Part shown: positions 7,790-12,299 of the stretch, one piece after another | Layout of the letters: every line of letters starts with the position of its first letter | Position numbering within the stretch: the stretch's first letter is position 1 | NCBI GenBank assembly: GCA_016786965.1 | Contig: JAEUVL010000109.1 | Coordinates: forward strand, 1-12,299 | DNA: 12,299 nucleotides | Source of the DNA: Chitinophagaceae bacterium | GTDB taxonomy: Bacteria > Bacteroidota > Bacteroidia > Chitinophagales > Chitinophagaceae | Direction: 5' to 3' | Notes under the pieces: model-generated | Database searches by the model: none | Seen by the model: only the letters and a program-made list of their open reading frames with translations | Told to the model about the DNA's origin: nothing | Position numbers and translations under genes: made by a program

Positions 7790-8803
7790 TTAGGCTTCCT
7801 CCTCTATTTGTGGCAGTGACATTTTCTTGCCCAGCCGGATGGGATAAATGATAAAATACCAGATAACAAACAAAACAGACAAGGCAAATACGAGAGTAGT
7901 GAGTACAGAAATATCATTGTACAAGCGGGTAATAAATCCTTCGAAGAAAGCGGCAAGGGCAAATACTGGAAGCATACCTATCATTATCTTGACTCCATCT
8001 TTTGCCCCCTGCTTGAATGCATCCAGCCGCTTGATAGTTCCGGGAAACAAAAAACTTTTTCCTAATATAAGGCCGGCTGCAGTTGAAAGGATCAGGGCAG
8101 TAATTTCCAGGGTGCCATGAACAAACACAACCAGCCAAAAATCTATCCCAAACCCTCTTTCCGCAAAGAACTGGTCAAAAATGCCAACCATGGCGCTTGT
8201 TTCACAATGCTTGTAAATGGTAGGGATCCCACAAAACAACCCGGAGGTGAACATTATTAGCCCCACTTTAATATTATTGATCATTATCCCCAGCCAGTTA
8301 AGCAATGAATTGCCTGTTTCATAAATGCCGAACGGGTTGTCATTCTTTATATTCTCTTTAGTTTCTTCTACATATCGCTCCCCAAAAAAACTACTGGCAA
8401 CACTATCATCCTGTTGCGAAACAAAAAAACCTATAATAAAAAAAAGTACAAAGAACAAAAAGGAGAAAAGAACAACTCTGTGATGCTTTCGGATGGTTAA
8501 GGGTAGATCGTATTTCCAAAAAGTGATCAACCTGTTTGACTCCTCCCGCCGGTTCTTATAAATATCCAGGAATATTCTGGATGTTTGCGAGTTGATAAAT
8601 CCTGTTACTTTTCCAGACGGGTAAAATGTTTTGGCATAAGCAAGGTCATCTACCAATTGTGTGAAATCTGCGGCCATTTCATCCGGATCGGAAGATGGCT
8701 GCTGTTGTATCTTCAGCCAACGGTCTTTATTTTTTTTGATAAATAATGCTTCTCTCAAAACAGGCTCTTTAAGATTGTAAAATACAATTTTTTGCAACTG
8801 CAC
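7790..8803 (-). CDS. Stage II sporulation protein M (SpoIIM/DUF95) family membrane protein
   Basis: The product (337 residues from the GTG at 8803) has a cytosolic N-terminal part of about 105 residues. About five membrane segments follow (roughly 109-129, 173-195, 222-247, 271-293 and 298-320). The family motif VFVHGTLEITALILSTAAGL is at 227-245, and FFEGFIT (286-292) lies near the C-terminus. In Bacillus, SpoIIM works in peptidoglycan remodelling during engulfment, but this phylum does not sporulate, so that name describes ancestry only. An in-frame stop lies five codons before the GTG. A TTG at codon 16 (8758) would give (M)REALFIKKNKDRW, which resembles how I remember the family beginning. 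It may be the true start, shortening the product to 322 residues. The gene heads the minus-strand cluster and is divergent from the RDD gene. Confidence 0.88.
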   Translation of the reverse strand: MQLQKIVFYNLKEPVLREALFIKKNKDRWLKIQQQPSSDPDEMAADFTQLVDDLAYAKTFYPSGKVTGFINSQTSRIFLDIYKNRREESNRLITFWKYDLPLTIRKHHRVVLFSFLFFVLFFIIGFFVSQQDDSVASSFFGERYVEETKENIKNDNPFGIYETGNSLLNWLGIMINNIKVGLIMFTSGLFCGIPTIYKHCETSAMVGIFDQFFAERGFGIDFWLVVFVHGTLEITALILSTAAGLILGKSFLFPGTIKRLDAFKQGAKDGVKIMIGMLPVFALAAFFEGFITRLYNDISVLTTLVFALSVLFVIWYFIIYPIRLGKKMSLPQIEEEA

Positions 8804-8866
8804 GCATTTATAGCTCTATTAAATATTCAAAAAACTGTAATTTAACGCCATTAAATTATTCTCTGA

Positions 8867-9670
8867 ATGGGTGTAATCAAGGTACCGACCAATTTTAATA
8901 TAGAGCTGGAGTTTGAAATACCAGAATTTTACAAGCGGCTTATATCTCTTTTTATAGACTTGCTGATACAATATATCTACCTCAGGATTGCGAACGAAGT
9001 CTATATGTCAATCGATCACTCCAATGATCCGATTGGGGCCTACAGGCTATTATTCTTGCTCCCTATAATGATCTACCATGTGGTCTTTGAAATTACCATG
9101 AACGGGCAAAGTATAGGCAAAAAGATCATGGGCCTGAGGGTGGTAGACGAAAATGGAGGACGACCAAGCATCAGCCAATTTGCTATACGCTGGTTGCTTA
9201 GATTATCCGATGTATGGATTGTACAAGTGTTATTATACGTTCTTTATGTAGTGGTAACCGGCGACGGGCTCGGAAATCCGGAAGTTATCTTTATTGTAGT
9301 ATTTGGCTTTGGTTTCCTTGTTACTGATATAGCATTGGTAATTTCTTCTAAAAAAGGGCAAAGGGTCGGCGATATTCTGGCAAAAACTATTCTTATCAGT
9401 ACCAGGTCCCGTGGCAATATCGAAGAAACTGTTTTCCAGGAAGTGGCAGATAGCTATACACCGTCTTTTCCTCAGATCATGCAATTGAGTGACAAAGACC
9501 TTAACGCCATCAAAAGCATACTGGAGACAGCCCGTAGAAAAGGAGATTTTGCCATGGCAGAAGCAGCCAGCTATAAGATAAAAAACCACCTGAAAATTGA
9601 TTCCCAACTGGGGGCATTTGATTTCCTGGACGTGCTGCTGAAAGACTACAATTATTTATCTACCAAATAA
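8867..9670 (+). CDS. RDD-family membrane protein
   Basis: The 267-residue product has the RDD domain in its first 180 residues. Arg24 and Asp31 in RLISLFIDLLIQ open the domain, membrane helices lie near 26-47, 58-76, 115-131 and 139-160, and the characteristic GQSIGKKIMGLRVVDENGG (80-98) and GQRVGDILAKTILI (164-177) segments follow. A soluble tail from about residue 195 contains LSDKDLNAIKSILETARRKG and a helical segment after it. RDD proteins are multipass inner-membrane proteins; some have been linked to ion transport, but most are uncharacterised. Its place opposite SpoIIM/DUF4129/DUF4350/MoxR/DUF58 marks it as part of the same functional group. It converges on the DUF5362-like gene with 18 bases between stops and no visible terminator. 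I saw no convincing promoter in the short divergent gap. Confidence 0.9.
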   Translation: MGVIKVPTNFNIELEFEIPEFYKRLISLFIDLLIQYIYLRIANEVYMSIDHSNDPIGAYRLLFLLPIMIYHVVFEITMNGQSIGKKIMGLRVVDENGGRPSISQFAIRWLLRLSDVWIVQVLLYVLYVVVTGDGLGNPEVIFIVVFGFGFLVTDIALVISSKKGQRVGDILAKTILISTRSRGNIEETVFQEVADSYTPSFPQIMQLSDKDLNAIKSILETARRKGDFAMAEAASYKIKNHLKIDSQLGAFDFLDVLLKDYNYLSTK

Positions 9671-9688
9671 AGCAGGGCCATGTTTTCC

Positions 9689-10135
9689 TTATCCTCCATC
9701 TCCAATAGAAGACAGCAACCCGATAAGCAGAAATACAAGAAAAATAATGGTAACAACTCCCAGGTAACGAAAGGTAGCTTTCAGGTTCTTAAATGATTCG
9801 TTAAGGGATGTTATATCATCGCTATCTAAAGCCGTTCGCATTTTGTTAGCAAATCGAAGCAGGAAATAACAGGGAAAGAAATACAATACCACGATCATTA
9901 ACGCCCCCAGCAGCGAGCCTAGCACTTCTGCTCCGGTGATCGCTTCATCACCGTATTTTTTATAGCCGCTTGTTTTCTCGGCACTCATCGTTACCACCAT
10001 ACTGGCGATAAACACAAGGCCTAACCCGACAAAGCCAGTAATAGCTAAAAAGCGGGCCCATTTTGCTGTTTCTTTTAAATGAGCTTTGCCCAGCATATCT
10101 ACCTGCAGATCGAAAAGGCTTTTTTCGTTTTCCAT
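9689..10135 (-). CDS. DUF5362-like small membrane protein (paralogue B)
   Basis: The 148-residue product has a polar N-terminus (MENEKSLFDLQVDMLGKAHL) and three or four hydrophobic segments. One is near residues 30-50, one near 80-105, and a C-terminal one contains VVTIIFLVFLLIGLLSSIG. Between the last two lies an amphipathic FANKMRTALDSDDITSLNES stretch. It resembles the DUF5362 family and is clearly related to the next gene upstream: the pairs AKWARFLA/ASWAKVLG and NKMRTALDSDDITSLNESF/NKINAGLKTNNMETLNAGF line up. The frame is open for another 33 codons upstream, but that extension overlaps the terminator hairpin and includes an implausible basic stretch. I therefore place the start at the ATG at 10135. 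The function is unknown. Confidence 0.82.
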   Translation of the reverse strand: MENEKSLFDLQVDMLGKAHLKETAKWARFLAITGFVGLGLVFIASMVVTMSAEKTSGYKKYGDEAITGAEVLGSLLGALMIVVLYFFPCYFLLRFANKMRTALDSDDITSLNESFKNLKATFRYLGVVTIIFLVFLLIGLLSSIGDGG

Positions 10136-10152
10136 AAGTACGATTTTAGGTA

Positions 10153-10182
10153 TAAAAAATCCCGCAGCGGATGACTGCGGGA
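10153..10182 (-). terminator. Intrinsic terminator after DUF5362-like paralogue A
   Basis: The arms TCCCGCAG (10160-10167) and CTGCGGGA (10175-10182) form an 8-bp G/C-rich stem with a 7-base loop. Read on the minus strand, the stem is followed directly by ATTTTTTAT, a proper T-tract. It lies 24 bases past the stop codon of the upstream gene and 18 bases or so before the start of the next. In the plus direction no T-tract adjoins the stem, so the orientation is clear. Confidence 0.8.
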
Positions 10183-10205
10183 CAAAATACAATTTTTTCT
10201 TTTTT

Positions 10206-10667
10206 CTACATATTTCCGAGGCTTCCCAGCACACCTATCAGCATCAGCAACAAGAAAATGATCATAAGGATTGCCCAGAAGGCAAAGAAATTCCTGGCCC
10301 CGGCAAAACCGGCATTCAGTGTTTCCATATTATTCGTTTTCAACCCTGCATTGATCTTATTACCGGCGTTGAGAGCAAAAATTCCACTAACCCCGTACAA
10401 CAGGCCCATAATAACATATATAGCCAACCCCATCGTACCTAAATTACTGGCAGACAAGCCAGAACTTCTGTAACGGTAGCTGTCAAAATCACTGCCGGCA
10501 TTACTGATTGCCTGCTGCATGATGATACCAAAAACAATACATAACCCGGCAATGATAAGACTGACAACGCCCAGTACTTTTGCCCAGGATGCAGTACTGC
10601 GGAGTGTATAACTGTTCTGCGCATCAAGATTTAAAGAGAACAGTGATGAGTTTTGATTTTGTTCCAT
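10206..10667 (-). CDS. DUF5362-like small membrane protein (paralogue A)
   Basis: The 153-residue product starts MEQNQNSSLFSLNLDAQNSY, has a hydrophobic segment near 31-50, a Ser/Tyr-rich polar loop, a second segment near 78-96, an amphipathic NKINAGLKTNNMETLNAGF stretch, and a last hydrophobic segment ending LMLIGVLGSLGNM. The order and spacing match paralogue B, so the two probably arose by tandem duplication. I assign both to DUF5362 by resemblance, without a database search. The start is placed at the ATG at 10667, because the 23 extra codons upstream overlap the putative promoter and form no sensible leader. The gene is followed by an intrinsic terminator, so it is probably transcribed mostly alone. 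The function is unknown. Confidence 0.83.
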   Translation of the reverse strand: MEQNQNSSLFSLNLDAQNSYTLRSTASWAKVLGVVSLIIAGLCIVFGIIMQQAISNAGSDFDSYRYRSSGLSASNLGTMGLAIYVIMGLLYGVSGIFALNAGNKINAGLKTNNMETLNAGFAGARNFFAFWAILMIIFLLLMLIGVLGSLGNM

Positions 10668-10691
10668 GATTTGTTGATTTGGTTTATCTGA

Positions 10692-10723
10692 TAAAAGTAA
10701 GAGGAATTTAGGCTGTTGCCAAC
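10692..10723 (-). promoter_or_regulatory. Possible promoter of DUF5362-like paralogue A
   Basis: On the minus strand GTTG (10723-10720) is followed after 20 bases by TACTTTTA (10699-10692), one mismatch from TAnnTTTG. This would start transcription about 15-20 bases before the ATG at 10667. The 86-base gap after proS leaves room for it. This is motif matching only. Confidence 0.4.
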
Positions 10724-10753
10724 TTTTTACAATCAACTCAATCCCTCCAAATA

Positions 10754-12232
10754 TTAATAGGCCCTGGCAAATAAAACTCTTTGTTCAGAAGGTTTGCCGG
10801 TTAATATACAACTGCCTGCCTCTTTCTCATTATCGAGCGGAATACAGCGTATAGTCGCTTTTGTCTTTTCTTTTATCGCTTCTTCCGTTTCAGAGGTTCC
10901 GTCCCAATGTGCGGCAACAAAACCACCTTTTTCATCCAGCAGTTTCTCAAATTCATCCCAGCTGTTGGCCGGTGTGATATGTTCATCCCGGAAAGTTTTT
11001 GCCTTATTGAACATATTCTGCTGTATTTCTTCGAGAAGGCTTTGCACATATTGTGCTACTCCGTCCAGTGTTACCACCATTTTTTCTTTCGTATCACGGC
11101 GGGCTATTTCTACCACATTTTTCTCCAGGTCCCTTGCGCCAATAGCCAGGCGAACCGGCACCCCTTTCATTTCGTATTCTGCGAATTTCCAGCCTGGACG
11201 ATTATTGTCATTATCATCATATTTTACCCGTATGCCTGCGGCTTTCAGCTCTTTACTTATCTCATTTACTTTTTGATCAATTACAGCCTTTTGATCATCG
11301 CCTTTATATATGGGTACTATCACAACCTGCAGCGGGGCTATTCTTGGCGGTAAGATCAACCCCTGGTCATCACTATGTGCCATGACCAGGGCCCCTATAA
11401 GCCGGGTGCTAACGCCCCAGCTGGTGGCCCATACATACTCCAGTTTATTTTCCTTGTCGCTGAATTTTACATCAAATGCTTTGGCAAAATTTTGCCCAAG
11501 GAAATGAGAAGTACCTGCCTGCAATGCCTTTCCATCCTGCATCAACGCCTCTATGCAATAAGTATCTTCTGCGCCGGCAAACCTCTCGTTGGCAGATTTC
11601 ACACCTTTAATTACCGGTACGGCCATCCAGTTCTCAGCAAAATCAGCATAGACGTTTAGCATTTTCACTGTTTCTTCCAGGGCCTCCTCTTTGGTGGCAT
11701 GCGCTGTATGCCCTTCCTGCCAGAGGAATTCAGCGGTGCGGAGGAATAAGCGGGTCCGCATTTCCCAGCGTACGACATTAGCCCATTGATTTATCAATAA
11801 GGGCAGGTCACGGTAGGACTGGATCCAGCCTTTATAGGTGTTCCAGATAATAGCCTCGCTGGTGGGGCGGATGATCAGTTCTTCTTCCAGTTTCGCCTCG
11901 GGATCCACCATCAACTTTCCCTTGTTATTGGGGTCGTTTTTTAACCTGTAATGAGTTACAATGGCACACTCTTTTGCGAAACCCTCCGCATTCTTCTCTT
12001 CTGCCTCAAAAAGACTTTTGGGTACAAAAAGGGGAAAATAAGCGTTTACATGGCCGGTGTCCTTGAACATTTTATCCAATGCATCTCTCATATTTTCCCA
12101 AAGTGCAAAACCATAAGGCTTGATTACCATGCAGCCCCGTACGGCCGAATAGTCAGCCAGTTCTCCTTTTAAAATAAGATCATTGTACCATTGCGAATAA
12201 TCCGCCGCCCTTGATGTGATTTCCTTACTCAT
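10754..12232 (-). CDS. proS: Proline--tRNA ligase, archaeal/eukaryotic-type
   Basis: This class II synthetase charges tRNA-Pro with proline. The 492-residue product lacks the bacterial-type editing insertion (INS). Class II motif 1 lies in RGCMVIKPYGFALWENMRDA (32-51), the ProRS loop is PTSEAII (123-129), motif 2 is WEMRTRLFLRTAEFLWQEGH (156-175), and TSHFLGQNFAKAF is at 241-253. Motif 3 is in WGVSTRLIGALVMAHSDDQG (272-291), followed by an anticodon-binding domain (PLQVVIVPIYKG). The C-terminal domain ends with ARAY, as in this ProRS type. In the C-terminal zinc-type domain only Cys463 and Cys475 are present; the first ligand pair of the four-Cys form is absent, so zinc is probably not bound in the classical way. 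The ATG at 12232 has 67 bases of A/T-rich upstream sequence before the window ends, with no clear promoter. It is probably a single-gene unit. Confidence 0.97.
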   Translation of the reverse strand: MSKEITSRAADYSQWYNDLILKGELADYSAVRGCMVIKPYGFALWENMRDALDKMFKDTGHVNAYFPLFVPKSLFEAEEKNAEGFAKECAIVTHYRLKNDPNNKGKLMVDPEAKLEEELIIRPTSEAIIWNTYKGWIQSYRDLPLLINQWANVVRWEMRTRLFLRTAEFLWQEGHTAHATKEEALEETVKMLNVYADFAENWMAVPVIKGVKSANERFAGAEDTYCIEALMQDGKALQAGTSHFLGQNFAKAFDVKFSDKENKLEYVWATSWGVSTRLIGALVMAHSDDQGLILPPRIAPLQVVIVPIYKGDDQKAVIDQKVNEISKELKAAGIRVKYDDNDNNRPGWKFAEYEMKGVPVRLAIGARDLEKNVVEIARRDTKEKMVVTLDGVAQYVQSLLEEIQQNMFNKAKTFRDEHITPANSWDEFEKLLDEKGGFVAAHWDGTSETEEAIKEKTKATIRCIPLDNEKEAGSCILTGKPSEQRVLFARAY

Positions 12233-12299
12233 GTTCTGTTTCCAGGTTTTTAGTTATTATTAACACCCTCCTATGCAATAAATCAGAAAATGATACAAT

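Noticed and set aside
8769..8807. A 12-codon ATG-started frame (MRAVAKNCILQS) ahead of the possible TTG start of SpoIIM, considered as a leader peptide.
   Set aside because: It overlaps the GTG-started reading of SpoIIM, shows no regulatory codon pattern, and such short frames are expected by chance.
10086..10473. Two overlapping plus-strand frames opposite the DUF5362-like genes.
   Set aside because: They span the terminator hairpin and the coding regions of both membrane genes, and their compositions are those of antisense hydrophobic codons.
10715..10723. Palindrome GTTGCCAAC near the putative promoter of paralogue A, considered as an operator.
   Set aside because: The arms are only four bases and no second copy is nearby.

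Overview
The window looks like a chromosomal housekeeping and envelope region of a member of the Bacteroidota, most likely in or near the Chitinophagaceae. The evidence is a BamA-superfamily protein with a lipoprotein signal (TamL type), a TruB without a PUA domain, an archaeal/eukaryotic-type prolyl-tRNA synthetase, two DUF5362-like membrane proteins, start sites without Shine-Dalgarno sequences, and promoter-like sites of the Bacteroidota form (TTTG, about 19 nt, TAnnTTTG). The genus cannot be read from the sequence. I saw no mobile element, CRISPR array, tRNA or rRNA. Coding density is very high: no stretch longer than about 110 bases lacks a gene.

Layout: (1) Positions 1-146 (-) hold the 5' end of a SpoU/TrmH-family RNA methyltransferase, divergent from tamL (163-2541, +). 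The likely tamL promoter lies inside the methyltransferase's first codons. (2) A minus-strand block is transcribed from about 8.8 kb down to 2.55 kb: SpoIIM-like, DUF4129, DUF4350, MoxR AAA+ ATPase, DUF58, then truB. An RDD-family membrane protein (8867-9670, +) starts divergently from its head. (3) Two tandem DUF5362-like genes (-) follow, separated by a clear intrinsic terminator. (4) proS (10754-12232, -) fills the right end.

The most notable unit is the RDD/SpoIIM/DUF4129/DUF4350/MoxR/DUF58 cluster. All its members are recognisable families. As far as I recall the combination recurs across distant phyla (a similar set surrounds moxR2 in mycobacteria), yet its biochemical role is not established. 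It appears to encode one cytosolic MoxR ATPase with five membrane proteins, one of which (DUF58) carries a von Willebrand A-like domain, the usual partner of MoxR ATPases. I infer an ATP-driven, membrane-anchored assembly or chaperone system acting at the inner membrane.

Two features of this copy stand out. Every minus-strand membrane protein of the cluster starts with GTG or TTG while the ATPase starts with ATG. Also, SpoIIM, DUF4129 and DUF4350 lie in one continuous reading frame broken only by two TAA codons. The DUF58 protein also seems to lack the first MIDAS aspartate.
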